This document shows positions 8,218 to 17,102 of a stretch of DNA of 42,751 nt, piece after piece. Below the pieces are notes generated by a model. The model searched no databases, was not told the origin of the DNA, and saw only the letters and a list, made by a program, of their open reading frames with translations. A program made the position numbers and the translations under genes. How positions within the stretch are numbered: the first letter of the stretch is position 1; each line of letters opens with the position of its first letter. Location: positions 1-42,751 of the forward strand of contig NZ_VKDC01000020.1 in assembly GCF_007097395.1 (NCBI RefSeq). The letters are read 5' to 3'. This DNA comes from Fulvivirga sp. M361 (GTDB lineage: Bacteria; Bacteroidota; Bacteroidia; Cytophagales; Cyclobacteriaceae).

Positions 8218-8979
8218 TCAAATACTACATTTTACCAAGTTAAAAAGAACCGGTTTACTAGGACTGACATCAATTTCAAAACTCGCTATTTGTAAATTTA
8301 ATAAATAATATCCGTCCTTAACCGAATTTTGAACATAGATCAGTTCCGTGATTGTAGATGCTTTATGCAGTAGATTTGGTAACCCCCAAAAGTTACGATG
8401 TGCCTTTAATGCACCACCATCCACTTCTTTATCTATTGAAGGCAGGTCTACCAATAAATGTTTGACACCATTTTTACTGATAATCTGCAATATTTCAGGG
8501 TCTAAATACGGTGGATTAGTGCCAGAATAATTTTTTGCAAGCTTGTCTTCTGCATTGGGGAGGGTGCGGATTATGACAGCCTCCGTTTTCTTCTGCCAGA
8601 GACTTAAGAAATCATCTACATGTATCACAAAATCTCCGTTGGACGTTTTTTGGGGTGCAATAGTTATCAATTGGGTCATAAAGTGGAACTGCCGGAGGCT
8701 TTTATTGATAGTTCCTTCCGGAGCATCAAAAATATGTCCGAAGCATTCAGTATGTGTTCCGTTACCGTGTGGTGCTATATGTACTCTTTTATGATTAACA
8801 ACCCCTCCCTGAGCAATAGCTCCAACAAAATCACCTGAACGGATCACTTCAAAATGTACATCATCAGCAAAGTAGCAATTGGGATTTTGGTCTCCGTTAT
8901 GAATAGGGATAGATATGTCTATAGGTTGTGACAGGTCTGCTTTAAACAATTCCTGATTAAATGTGAGCTGGATTTCCAT
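8218..8979 (-). CDS. Cyclase-family (kynurenine formamidase-like) metal hydrolase
   Basis: 253-residue cytoplasmic protein of the cyclase family (PF04199), whose characterised members are metal-dependent amidases such as kynurenine formamidase. The diagnostic metal-binding segment is present: H71-x-x-G-T-H76-x-E78-x-x-x-H82 (HGNGTHTECFGH). The third ligand position is Glu where kynurenine formamidases usually have Asp, so the substrate should not be assumed. DLPSIDKEVDGG, later in the protein, matches the second conserved block. Start at ATG 8979, only 6 nt after the hemW stop, so it is co-transcribed with hemW. No tryptophan-catabolism genes lie nearby. Confidence 0.85.
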   Translation of the reverse strand: MEIQLTFNQELFKADLSQPIDISIPIHNGDQNPNCYFADDVHFEVIRSGDFVGAIAQGGVVNHKRVHIAPHGNGTHTECFGHIFDAPEGTINKSLRQFHFMTQLITIAPQKTSNGDFVIHVDDFLSLWQKKTEAVIIRTLPNAEDKLAKNYSGTNPPYLDPEILQIISKNGVKHLLVDLPSIDKEVDGGALKAHRNFWGLPNLLHKASTITELIYVQNSVKDGYYLLNLQIASFEIDVSPSKPVLFNLVKCSI

Positions 8980-8985
8980 TAAAAA

Positions 8986-10110
8986 TCATTCAATAAACAG
9001 GTCGGAAGATATTTTATCAGCCAGTAATTTACCATTATTTGTTAAAACAAGATGACCATCAGTTACCAGTGCTTTTTTATGCTGTATGAGCATTTGGATA
9101 TATTTTTTGTGTTTTTTTAGAAGATCGAATTGATAGTCCGATTGTAATTTGACCAGATCAGCCCCCCATGAGGTTCTTAGTGTAGTTAGCAGGTATTCAT
9201 TGATTTTATCGGCACGTTCAAGGACTTCTATTTCAAAAGGCACCTGACCTTGATTTATGGCTTTCAGGTAACGGCCATTGCTTGCTATATTGAATTGCCT
9301 GCTTTCTCCATTATATGAATGAGCGCTAGGTCCTACACCAAGGTATTTTTCCTGTTTCCAATAGGCCGAATTGTGCCTGGAGCGATGGCCGGGTTTGCAA
9401 AAATTAGATATTTCATATTGCTCATACCCCTCTTTTTCCAGCATTTCTAACATCAGTTCAAATTGTCGTGCTCCTAGATCTTCATCTGGTGTTGGAAAGT
9501 TATTTTTTGCGAGCCTTCGGCCAAATACAGTTTTAGGTTCTATAGTAAGACTGTAAGCAGAAATGTGTTCAGGCATGTGAAAAAGTGCTTTCTCCAGGTC
9601 TTTTTTCCATTGTGCGTCACTTCTGCCAGGGATGCCATAGATAAGATCTATGCTCACATTGAAATTCATCTGCCTGGCAGCACTTATGCACGTTTCGGCT
9701 TGCTGAGCATTATGAGCACGGTTTAGCATAGTAAGTATCTCTTGATCAAAAGATTGAATGCCTATGCTCAGTCTGTTAATACCCTGTTTTTTGAATACCT
9801 GCAAATTCTTTTCCGGCAAGTCATCGGGATTGGCCTCTAATGTGATCTCTGCCTGTTCTGACACGGTATGAAGCTTAAAAATTTGAGTTGTCAGGCCTTT
9901 TAACTGAGTGCTCGTGAGCAGTGACGGTGTTCCTCCACCAAAATAGATCGTATTAATGATTTCTGAACCCAGGTAGTGTTGCTGGATGTTCAACTCTTTT
10001 TCAATAGCTTTTGTCATTTCTGTTTTTAACGATTGATTCACACTGAAATGAAAATCACAATAAAAACAGGCCTGTTTACAAAAAGGGATGTGAAGGTATA
10101 TGCCGGCCAA
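8986..10110 (-). CDS. hemW: Radical SAM haem chaperone HemW
   Basis: HemW family members bind haem and a 4Fe-4S cluster and deliver haem to respiratory enzymes; the family was long annotated as oxygen-independent coproporphyrinogen oxidase. The radical-SAM cluster motif is C-x3-C-x2-C in HIPFCKQACFYCDFH, followed by YFGGGTPSLL for SAM binding and ISAYSLTIEP in the family core. I prefer TTG 10110, which gives the N-terminus (M)AGIYLHIPFC typical of the family (374 residues). An ATG at 10164 would add 18 residues without family character and would overlap the start of the divergent Omp85 gene. First gene of a minus-strand unit with the cyclase-family gene. Confidence 0.92.
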   Translation of the reverse strand: MAGIYLHIPFCKQACFYCDFHFSVNQSLKTEMTKAIEKELNIQQHYLGSEIINTIYFGGGTPSLLTSTQLKGLTTQIFKLHTVSEQAEITLEANPDDLPEKNLQVFKKQGINRLSIGIQSFDQEILTMLNRAHNAQQAETCISAARQMNFNVSIDLIYGIPGRSDAQWKKDLEKALFHMPEHISAYSLTIEPKTVFGRRLAKNNFPTPDEDLGARQFELMLEMLEKEGYEQYEISNFCKPGHRSRHNSAYWKQEKYLGVGPSAHSYNGESRQFNIASNGRYLKAINQGQVPFEIEVLERADKINEYLLTTLRTSWGADLVKLQSDYQFDLLKKHKKYIQMLIQHKKALVTDGHLVLTNNGKLLADKISSDLFIE

Positions 10111-10150
10111 GTGTTTATATTTAGAACGTAGTTTAAAATTAGGCCATTCT

Positions 10151-11878
10151 TTGAAAACACTCATTAGTATTATGATACAGATAGTGTTATGTGCGAATGT
10201 ACATAGTCAGGATTGCTATATCCGTTTTTTGGGAGAGCCAACCGATGTAACTGCTTTCAAGAAGATGTTTTCAAAAGACCTGACATGTGATACCACCAGT
10301 AATCAACGTTTTCTATCGGGAGCAATGACCAGATTACATCAAAAAGGATATTTACTGGCATCTTATTCTATGACCGGCCGAAAAGATACGGTAGAGACTT
10401 ATGTATACCTTGGCGAACGTTTTTCATGGGCATACCTGAATACTACTGATGTACCCGATCAAATACTTCGTAGGGCAGGATTTAAGTCAAAAGATTTTCA
10501 AAGTAGATCATTTGATCAGCAGCGGATCAAACGATTATTTAGAGGTTTGATCACAGAGAGTGAAAATGGTGGATTACCATTCTCGTCAACCTACCTTGAC
10601 TCTATCCATTTTAGTGACGAGGGTATAGCTGCCAAATTGATTTATGATCCTGGACCGAGAATCACATTTGACAGCCTTAAATTTCAGCAAAATCTTAAAA
10701 TCAAGAAAAAATGGTTAGCCTCTTATTTGCATATAGAAGAAGGCGCTGCTTTTTCTCAGAAAAAAGTAGCTGCGATTGAATCAAAGATCAACCAACTGGG
10801 CTTTATTGTCCTGAACGCTGCCCCTGGAATAACTTTTCAAAATAAGCAAGCTATAGTAGAACTGGATTTAATAACCCGTAAAACCAGTCGTGTAGACGGC
10901 ATTCTTGGATTTCTTCCTAATGAGGAAGAGGAGGGTAAACTTCTGGTCACAGGTCAGTTCGACCTTTCGTTACGTAATTTGTTTAGCAGTGGTAAGGGGC
11001 TGGATATTGAGTGGCAGAGTTTAAAGGCCCGGTCTCAATTATTAGACATTATTTATTCACATCCAAACCTCTTTAGCTCGGCACTAAACTTTGATGGGTC
11101 CTTTAACTTGCTGAAAGAAGATACCATTTTTACCACCCGGCAGGGAGAATTGAACTTTACCTTTAAACCTTCTAAACATAGTTTTACGGTCTTTTCACAA
11201 TTCCGATCATCTAATCTTTTAAGTACAACAGATTTTCAAGATATCAACAACTTGCCTGACTTATCTGATTTTAGCGTCGACTATTACGGATTAAAATATC
11301 AGTTCAATACCTTAAATGATGCGTTCTTACCGACTTCAGGTGTATCCGGGTTCCTTAATGCAGGAGTAGGTTCCAAGCGAATACGGATAAATGCTGACTT
11401 GCCGGAAGAGTTATACAGTAATGTTGATTTGAACTCCGTACAATACCTGGTGGAAACAGGCTTTAAAAGTTATTGGAGGTGGAGCAATCATCTTGTGTTT
11501 CATTATAATCTGAGTGCTGCAAAGGTGATCAATGACAGACTTTTTTTAAATGACCTGTTTCGGGTTGGCGGACTTACCTCATTGAGAGGATTCAATGAAA
11601 ACTTTTTCTTTGCCTCTGACTATGTGTTATCCACTGCAGAATTTCAGTTTTATTTTCAATCCGACTCTTACTTTTTTGCATTTTATGATCAGTCATATCT
11701 CTATTACAATATTGAAAATAGTTTGTTTGAAGATTATCCGATGGGTATTGGTTTAGGCTTGAATTTAGCGACTTCCTCGGGTTTAGTTAGTCTTGCTTAT
11801 GGTCTTGGAAAGGCAGAAAATCAGCCACTTAGTTTAAGTCTTTCTAAATTTCACTTCGGTTATATTGCTAAATTCTGA
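10151..11878 (+). CDS. Omp85-family outer-membrane barrel protein (BamA/TamA-like)
   Basis: From TTG 10151 the protein has 576 residues and begins with a clear signal peptide (MKTLISIMIQ... ending VHSQ). The frame runs on upstream to ATG 10100, but that part is antisense to hemW, and ATG 10172 would cut the signal peptide. The region after the signal (about 20-250) has the alternating pattern of POTRA domains. The C-terminal part is a beta barrel rich in aromatic residues with the Omp85 hallmark GGLTSLRGF near residues 474-481, and ends in phenylalanine. It is shorter than BamA (usually about 800 residues), so it is more like a specialised Omp85 paralogue that inserts or translocates outer-membrane proteins. 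It is followed by the DUF4271 and hemD genes. Confidence 0.85.
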   Translation: MKTLISIMIQIVLCANVHSQDCYIRFLGEPTDVTAFKKMFSKDLTCDTTSNQRFLSGAMTRLHQKGYLLASYSMTGRKDTVETYVYLGERFSWAYLNTTDVPDQILRRAGFKSKDFQSRSFDQQRIKRLFRGLITESENGGLPFSSTYLDSIHFSDEGIAAKLIYDPGPRITFDSLKFQQNLKIKKKWLASYLHIEEGAAFSQKKVAAIESKINQLGFIVLNAAPGITFQNKQAIVELDLITRKTSRVDGILGFLPNEEEEGKLLVTGQFDLSLRNLFSSGKGLDIEWQSLKARSQLLDIIYSHPNLFSSALNFDGSFNLLKEDTIFTTRQGELNFTFKPSKHSFTVFSQFRSSNLLSTTDFQDINNLPDLSDFSVDYYGLKYQFNTLNDAFLPTSGVSGFLNAGVGSKRIRINADLPEELYSNVDLNSVQYLVETGFKSYWRWSNHLVFHYNLSAAKVINDRLFLNDLFRVGGLTSLRGFNENFFFASDYVLSTAEFQFYFQSDSYFFAFYDQSYLYYNIENSLFEDYPMGIGLGLNLATSSGLVSLAYGLGKAENQPLSLSLSKFHFGYIAKF

Positions 11879-11903
11879 TAAATTGCGGCCAAACGTTTGT
11901 TTA

Positions 11904-13043
11904 GTGATAAAAACGCTTTCTTTCATTCTATCATTTTTTGTGCTTCAGTCCCTTGCCATAGGTGCTATTGATACCGTTCAGGTAAAGGACTTATCGGATG
12001 AATGGGTATATTATGATTCCTGGGAAGGGGTATATATGCCCTTGGTGGAAAATGGAATTTTTCAGGGAAATACGATCCATTTTGAATGTGAGAAGAAAGA
12101 ATTTTTAGACTATTATTTACGCGTCATTAGCCCCGGAGAAGTTACAGTTTTTATTAATAACCGGTTGATTTATGGAATAAGCAATGATACCTTATTCATG
12201 TCTGTAAACGAAATCAAGCGGAAAGTGGGATATCCGGCTACTATAACTTTATATGCACCTAACATAGTGCCTTCTACCATTTCTACAGACATTGTACGGC
12301 TTTCAAATGAATCTCTGGATCAACTGGCAGACGTTCCGCTTACTTTTAAGAGGGAAGTGTCTTCATTTCCTGATTTTTTTACAACGGCAATCATATTGCT
12401 TTTGGCCTGTGCAGCAGTTTTATACAATTATTTTCCAAGAGTATTTGCAGAGTTTTTCAAAGCCAGCAAAGCTTTTTCCTTTAGGGAAACCGATGAAAAC
12501 CTATTGAAAAGTAAGCCGGTTTCTCAGATCAATCTTTTCTTTTATTTATTCTTTAGCCTGCTGGCTGCACTTGTCATTTTATCATTGACCCATCTAGGTC
12601 AGTTTACCTCTTCAAGCTCCGGTTTATTTTTTTTTGAAAGCTATAGTAATGGTATTTGGGAATGGTTCAAGCTAATGCTTATCATTTTTGTTTGGTTGGT
12701 GGTAAAATTTATTTTAGTTAGTAACACCAGCTGGCTTTTTCAACTTGGCGGTTTTGTTAACAATCACTTTTACAACTACATACGAATAAATTTTATCATG
12801 TTAATTGGCGTTCTATTAGCCATTGTTATATTTTATTTCACATATGAAACTCCCAACACAAGCCATTATCGCAGCGTTTTTTTCTTTGGGTATGCATTGA
12901 TGGGATTACAGGTAGTAATGGTCAGTCTTAAATTATTGACGGTAAGTAGCTTTAAAAAAGTTCATTTATTTTCCTACCTTTGCACCACTGAATTGGTGCC
13001 GTTCGGGATACTCCTGAGTTTAGGTCTCAATCAGCCATACTGA
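11904..13043 (+). CDS. DUF4271 family membrane protein
   Basis: 380 residues from GTG 11904, the start that gives a proper signal peptide (MIKTLSFILSFFVLQSLAIGA); a TTG at 11865 lies inside the upstream gene. After the signal comes an exported domain of about 140 residues rich in predicted beta strands, then about six membrane helices (roughly residues 156-178, 210-234, 252-272, 288-312, 320-342, 350-372). This matches the Bacteroidota-restricted DUF4271 family, which commonly precedes hemD, as here. No biochemical role is known to me. The gap to hemD is 25 nt, so they are likely co-transcribed, though a -7-like box for hemD lies inside this gene. Confidence 0.8.
   Translation: MIKTLSFILSFFVLQSLAIGAIDTVQVKDLSDEWVYYDSWEGVYMPLVENGIFQGNTIHFECEKKEFLDYYLRVISPGEVTVFINNRLIYGISNDTLFMSVNEIKRKVGYPATITLYAPNIVPSTISTDIVRLSNESLDQLADVPLTFKREVSSFPDFFTTAIILLLACAAVLYNYFPRVFAEFFKASKAFSFRETDENLLKSKPVSQINLFFYLFFSLLAALVILSLTHLGQFTSSSSGLFFFESYSNGIWEWFKLMLIIFVWLVVKFILVSNTSWLFQLGGFVNNHFYNYIRINFIMLIGVLLAIVIFYFTYETPNTSHYRSVFFFGYALMGLQVVMVSLKLLTVSSFKKVHLFSYLCTTELVPFGILLSLGLNQPY
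12975..12982 (+). promoter_or_regulatory. Possible internal promoter -7 box for hemD
   Basis: TACCTTTG matches the Bacteroidota -7 consensus TAnnTTTG exactly and is identical to the hemH box. It lies within the end of the DUF4271 gene, about 87 nt before the hemD start. No TTG sits at the expected distance upstream, so the call is weak. Confidence 0.25.
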
Positions 13044-13068
13044 GGGAAACAAATAGTTGAGCCAAGTA

Positions 13069-13845
13069 ATGACAGATCAAGTGAAAGACAGGATGCGTTC
13101 AGTAAAAAGTATCCTGGTTTCTCAGCCAAAACCGAGTAATGAAAACTCACCTTATTTCAAGCTGGAAGAGAAGTACAGTCTTAAAGTCGATTTCAGGCCC
13201 TTTATACAGGTCGATCCTGTATCTATAAAGGAGTTTAGAAAACAAAAGATAGACATATTAAAGCATACAGCCATTATTTTTACAAGTAGAAACGCTGTAG
13301 ATCATTTCTTTAATATATGTACAGAACTGAAGATAGAAATGCCGGCTGATATGAAGTACTTCTGTATTTCGGAGCAAACATCAAATTATCTTCAGAAGTA
13401 TATTATTATCAGGAAGCGTAAGATATTTACCGGCCATAGAACGGCCACTGATTTGCTTGAGATATTGAAGAAGCATAAGAATGAAAAGTATCTTTTTCCA
13501 TGTTCTGATATACGGAAAGATGATATTCCTAATTTTCTTCAGACAAATGATTTCAATTATTCCGAAGCAATAATATATAGAACAGTAGCCAGTGATCTGT
13601 CTGATCTGGAAAATGTGTATTATGATATTCTTGCCTTTTTCAGTCCGTCAGGTATTAATTCCCTGTTAAGGAATTTTCCTGATTTTAAGCAAAACAATAC
13701 GCGCATAGCAGCTTTTGGACCAACTACCGCCAAAGCAGTTCGGGAAGCTGGGTTGTTTTTAGATATTGAAGCGCCGCTACCTAATGCCCCTTCTATGACA
13801 GGAGCAATTGAATTATATATCAAAAAAGCGAACGGTTTAAAGTAG
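13069..13845 (+). CDS. hemD: Uroporphyrinogen-III synthase
   Basis: Cyclises hydroxymethylbilane to uroporphyrinogen III in tetrapyrrole synthesis, in the cytoplasm. About 258 residues from ATG 13069; TTG 13057 and GTG 13081 are alternatives. HemD sequences diverge strongly, so the assignment rests on the two-lobed pattern: SILVSQPKPS at the start, IIFTSRNAVDHFF near residues 74-86, a mid-section YLFPCSDIRKDDIP, YRTVAS linking the lobes, and the C-terminal FFSPSGINSLL...AAFGPTTAKAVREAG...APLPNAPSMTGAI. These are the blocks normally seen in HemD. Context supports it: DUF4271 upstream, with hemW and hemH in the same window. Confidence 0.9.
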   Translation: MTDQVKDRMRSVKSILVSQPKPSNENSPYFKLEEKYSLKVDFRPFIQVDPVSIKEFRKQKIDILKHTAIIFTSRNAVDHFFNICTELKIEMPADMKYFCISEQTSNYLQKYIIIRKRKIFTGHRTATDLLEILKKHKNEKYLFPCSDIRKDDIPNFLQTNDFNYSEAIIYRTVASDLSDLENVYYDILAFFSPSGINSLLRNFPDFKQNNTRIAAFGPTTAKAVREAGLFLDIEAPLPNAPSMTGAIELYIKKANGLK

Positions 13846-13888
13846 TTTTTTTAAAAATCTTACGTGTAAGTTTACCTTTTTCGTAATT

Positions 13889-13896
13889 TAGGTTTG
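13889..13896 (+). promoter_or_regulatory. Possible -7 box for the porP/sprF-gld cluster
   Basis: TAGGTTTG is an exact TAnnTTTG match, 51 nt before the ATG of the PorP/SprF gene. The upstream TTG element is not clear; AT-rich sequence with GTTTAC lies at the right distance. Confidence 0.3.
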
Positions 13897-13947
13897 AATC
13901 TATTGTCAAAAAAGCATTATCTTTAAGACTGCTTTCGACCGTAGCTT

Positions 13948-14901
13948 ATGCATAAGTCATTTTTTTACACATGTATCGGGGTCTTATTTTTTTGTTTTTC
14001 AGCCCGAGCTCAGCAAGATGCGCCTTTTACGTATCATATGAAGAATATGCTGTTCTATCACCCTGGTTTTTCAGGTACTGAAGGAATTACGCAAATTACG
14101 GCGCTATATCGTAATCAGTGGGCAGGATATCAACCTACATTTGATGATGGGGGAGCGCCCACTACTCAGCTAATAAGTGTAACAACACCTGTTTACAGAT
14201 TGAGAAGTGGTTTTGGTGCATTTATAGTCAACGATACTCAAGGGCCACAAAGTAATCTTCAGGTACAGGCTTCTTACGCTTATCACTTAGGTATAAAAAA
14301 TTCTAAATTAAGTTTTGGGATCCGCGCGGGTGTTTTCTCTCAGTCATTTGATTTTGATCTGTACCGGGCCATTAATCCTGAAGACCCTGTAATTCAAACA
14401 GGCAAAGACTCACAGATAAGACCGGATATGGCATTGGGTCTTTTTTTTAGATCAGAAAAATATTATGTTGGAGCCAGTTTCAATCATATTTTAAAGTCTG
14501 AGTTTGACTTTGGAATAGATGAAGTTAGAAACGCCCTGGAAAATCATGCCTATTTGACAATAGGTTATGTTCACACCGTTAATTTTGATGTTAAATTGGA
14601 ACCCTCAATTTTAATCCAATCTGACTTTAATGAATATAGTTTTGCTGTTGGAGGGTTGGCCTATTATAAAGATCAGATGTGGGGAGGGCTCACTTTCAGG
14701 CAGTCGGATGATGTCAATGTATTGTTGGGATACAATTTTTTGAAAGATAAGTCGTTGAGTTTTGGCTACTCATTCGGTTATGTAGTTCAAGATCAGGATG
14801 CTAAACAGCCTACAACTCACGAAGTATTAGTGAGTTATCAGCTGCCGGTTAACCCTGGAAGTGGTAAAAAAGTAGTAAGAAGTCCTAGATTTAGACATTA
14901 A
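13948..14901 (+). CDS. PorP/SprF family type IX secretion outer-membrane protein
   Basis: 317 residues with a signal peptide (MHKSFFYTCIGVLFFCFSARAQ; cleavage expected after about residue 21-22). The mature start, QDAPFTYHMKNMLFYHPGFSG followed by ALYRNQWAGYQ, is the family hallmark, and the rest is a beta barrel with alternating aromatic residues. Family members are T9SS outer-membrane proteins that, in studied species, help present adhesins such as SprB or contact the PorK/N ring. The gene sits directly upstream of gldK (184-nt gap), as often seen. Bacteroidota carry many paralogues, so I do not assign a specific symbol. Confidence 0.9.
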   Translation: MHKSFFYTCIGVLFFCFSARAQQDAPFTYHMKNMLFYHPGFSGTEGITQITALYRNQWAGYQPTFDDGGAPTTQLISVTTPVYRLRSGFGAFIVNDTQGPQSNLQVQASYAYHLGIKNSKLSFGIRAGVFSQSFDFDLYRAINPEDPVIQTGKDSQIRPDMALGLFFRSEKYYVGASFNHILKSEFDFGIDEVRNALENHAYLTIGYVHTVNFDVKLEPSILIQSDFNEYSFAVGGLAYYKDQMWGGLTFRQSDDVNVLLGYNFLKDKSLSFGYSFGYVVQDQDAKQPTTHEVLVSYQLPVNPGSGKKVVRSPRFRH

Positions 14902-15085
14902 AAAGAAATTGTTTTGCATTTAACTATAAAATAGCCAATTTGAGCGCAATTAATCTGGTTGTACGTTGGCTTACAGCTTTTAAACAGATTTTAAATAGAT
15001 TTTTTATATATTTCCATTTTTAAAATTCAAAAACTCTAGTTGGCTTTAGCTTATCCTGTAGGTTAAAGATTAAAGAAAAAGTGTT

Positions 15086-16162
15086 ATGCGTAAAGTTATT
15101 CGAAGATTCTCCTACCTATTGTTGATGTTATCTTCAGCGATATTAGGGGGTTGTGGACTCCTAGGCCTTGGAGCTGCTGGAGGAGGTGACCAGGGAGAAT
15201 TGATTGGTGTTCCCGGAAGAGAGGGTTGGACTATGGTGCAGCCTTACGGTATGGTACCCATTCCTGCCGGTACTTTTCATATGGGGCAAGCTGATGAAGA
15301 TCCTGCTTCGACTCAGATAAATTTCAATAAACAGGTGACAATCGGCCAGTTCTACATGGACGAAACTGAAATAACTAATAATGAATATCGTCAATTCATT
15401 GATCATTTATTGGAAGATTCAATAAGTGTCCTCGGTGAGGATAAAATAATGACCGAGTTTTACCCTGACACAACCGTATGGGTAAAAGATTTTGCCCACC
15501 ACATGGGAGACCCGGTTATGGACTATTACTACTGGCATCCAGGTTATGATGATTATCCTGTAGTGGGCATCAATTGGGAGGCTGCTGTTTATTTCAGTGA
15601 ATGGAGGACTTCTTATTGGGCTGATTTCAGGAGAAGCGTTGGAGAAGTTCCTATGCCTTCATTCCGCTTGCCAAATGAAGCGGAATGGGAGTATGCAGCC
15701 AGAGGAGGAAGAGATATGGCCAAGTATCCATGGGGTAATCCATATGTGCGTAACTCAAAAGGATGTATGCTGGCTAATTTCAAACCTGGACGAGGTAATT
15801 TTTATGATGACGGATTTGCATACACCTCTCCGGTAGCATCTTATTTTGCCAATGATTATGGATTGTACGATATGGCTGGGAATGTATCCGAATGGTGTTT
15901 GGATGATTTTAGCCCGGTTTCTGTTCCAACAGTTTGGGATTTAAACCCACAATTCATTGATCCTCGTACTGACCCTAATAGTAAAAGTTATGATCCAAAT
16001 ATCTTCCCTAAAAAAGTTATTAGAGGAGGAAGTTGGAAAGATGTGGCTTATTTTCTTGAAACGGGAACGCGAACCTATGAGTATAAAGACTCCACAAGAG
16101 CTTACATCGGTTTTCGGAATGCTATGACCCACTTGGGAAGATCTTCAGGCACAGAATTTTAA
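15086..16162 (+). CDS. gldK: Gliding motility / T9SS ring lipoprotein GldK (PorK)
   Basis: Outer-membrane-anchored lipoprotein that with GldN forms the large periplasmic ring of the type IX secretion system. 358 residues from ATG 15086. The lipobox is LGGC with the acylated cysteine at C23. The body is a formylglycine-generating-enzyme-like (FGE-sulfatase) fold: VPIPAGTFHMG near residue 57, TEITNNEYRQFI, INWEAAVYFSEW, FRLPNEAEWEYAARGG, DMAGNVSEW and VIRGGSWKD. In GldK this fold is structural, not catalytic. First of four collinear genes gldK-L-M-N with gaps of 60, 40 and 11 nt. Confidence 0.97.
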   Translation: MRKVIRRFSYLLLMLSSAILGGCGLLGLGAAGGGDQGELIGVPGREGWTMVQPYGMVPIPAGTFHMGQADEDPASTQINFNKQVTIGQFYMDETEITNNEYRQFIDHLLEDSISVLGEDKIMTEFYPDTTVWVKDFAHHMGDPVMDYYYWHPGYDDYPVVGINWEAAVYFSEWRTSYWADFRRSVGEVPMPSFRLPNEAEWEYAARGGRDMAKYPWGNPYVRNSKGCMLANFKPGRGNFYDDGFAYTSPVASYFANDYGLYDMAGNVSEWCLDDFSPVSVPTVWDLNPQFIDPRTDPNSKSYDPNIFPKKVIRGGSWKDVAYFLETGTRTYEYKDSTRAYIGFRNAMTHLGRSSGTEF

Positions 16163-16222
16163 ATTTGATTTATAACTTTAAATAAATTAGAATTACAAAC
16201 ATTAAACTAAATCCTTAAGACA

Positions 16223-17062
16223 ATGAGTAGAAAAAAAGGCGGATTTGCAGAACTTCTGTTTAGAACCATAATGCCAAAGGTTTATGGTATTGGAGCTGCA
16301 GTAGTAATTATAGGTGCTATGTTCAAAATTCTTCATTTGGAAGGTGCCAATCAAATGCTTATGATCGGACTGACCGTTGAAGCTATTATTTTCTTTTTAA
16401 GTGCCTTTGAACCTGCTCACTCAGAGCCAGATTGGTCAAAAGTTTATCCTGAATTATCAGATGATTTTGATGGTGCAAGCGCACCAAGGATCTCTAATAA
16501 GCCGGGAGGTGCTTCACCTATCCAGCAGATGGATAAAATGATGGAAAAAGCTAAGATAGGCCCTGAACTAATTGATAGTCTTGGTAAAGGAATGAGAAAT
16601 ATGGCTGAATCAGCATCAAAAATGTCAAACCTGGCAGATGCTGCAGTAGCCACAAATGATTACGCCAACAATGTAAAGACCGCCTCAAAATCATTGTCGG
16701 ATATGAATAAGTCTTACGCTACAACCGCCGAAGCGATGGGCTCTATGGCCGATGCCACTAAAGATTCTAAAGAATATCATTCTCAGGTGCAGAATGTTAC
16801 TAAGAATTTAAGTGCATTGAACGCCGTCTATGAAATGGAGCTAAAAGATGCAGACAGTCATGTAAAAGCGATGAACAAATTTTACACGAATATGGCTGGT
16901 GCATTAGAAGGGATGACTAAGGCAGGTGAGAAAACTAAAACGTTTGCTGACGAATTAGATAAGCTCACAGGTAATCTGACTTCTCTTAACAGGGTATACG
17001 GAAGTATGCTGACTGCTATGAGAGGTGGAGGTAGCAATCCTGGTCAAGGTGGACAAGGATAA
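16223..17062 (+). CDS. gldL: Gliding motility / T9SS motor protein GldL (PorL)
   Basis: Inner-membrane part of the proton-driven GldLM motor. 279 residues. Two membrane helices lie at about 18-36 and 44-62. The charged and polar residues known to matter in Flavobacterium GldL (Y13, K27, H30, E49, E59, as I recall them) are matched here by Y21, K35, H38, E53 and E63, with a loop four residues shorter. The long cytoplasmic C-terminal region is helical and contains a 56-residue internal duplication with LNxxY/MNxxY motifs at N162, N200, N218 and N256, then a Gly-rich end. gldM follows after 40 nt. All key motor residues appear intact. Confidence 0.97.
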   Translation: MSRKKGGFAELLFRTIMPKVYGIGAAVVIIGAMFKILHLEGANQMLMIGLTVEAIIFFLSAFEPAHSEPDWSKVYPELSDDFDGASAPRISNKPGGASPIQQMDKMMEKAKIGPELIDSLGKGMRNMAESASKMSNLADAAVATNDYANNVKTASKSLSDMNKSYATTAEAMGSMADATKDSKEYHSQVQNVTKNLSALNAVYEMELKDADSHVKAMNKFYTNMAGALEGMTKAGEKTKTFADELDKLTGNLTSLNRVYGSMLTAMRGGGSNPGQGGQG

Positions 17063-17102
17063 GAATTTAATATGATTTATTCGTAAATGAAAATATTCTA
17101 AT

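Noticed and set aside
8986-10110. Oxygen-independent coproporphyrinogen oxidase (HemN)
   Set aside because: The short N-terminus before HIPFC and the C-x3-C-x2-C cluster without the extra HemN residues fit HemW, the haem chaperone.
10100-10150. Omp85-family start at ATG 10100
   Set aside because: These codons are antisense to hemW and precede a complete signal peptide beginning at TTG 10151.
13862-13875. CTTAC-GT-GTAAG inverted repeat before the PorP/SprF gene
   Set aside because: Five-base arms in AT-rich DNA are expected by chance, and no second copy was noticed upstream of the other gld genes.
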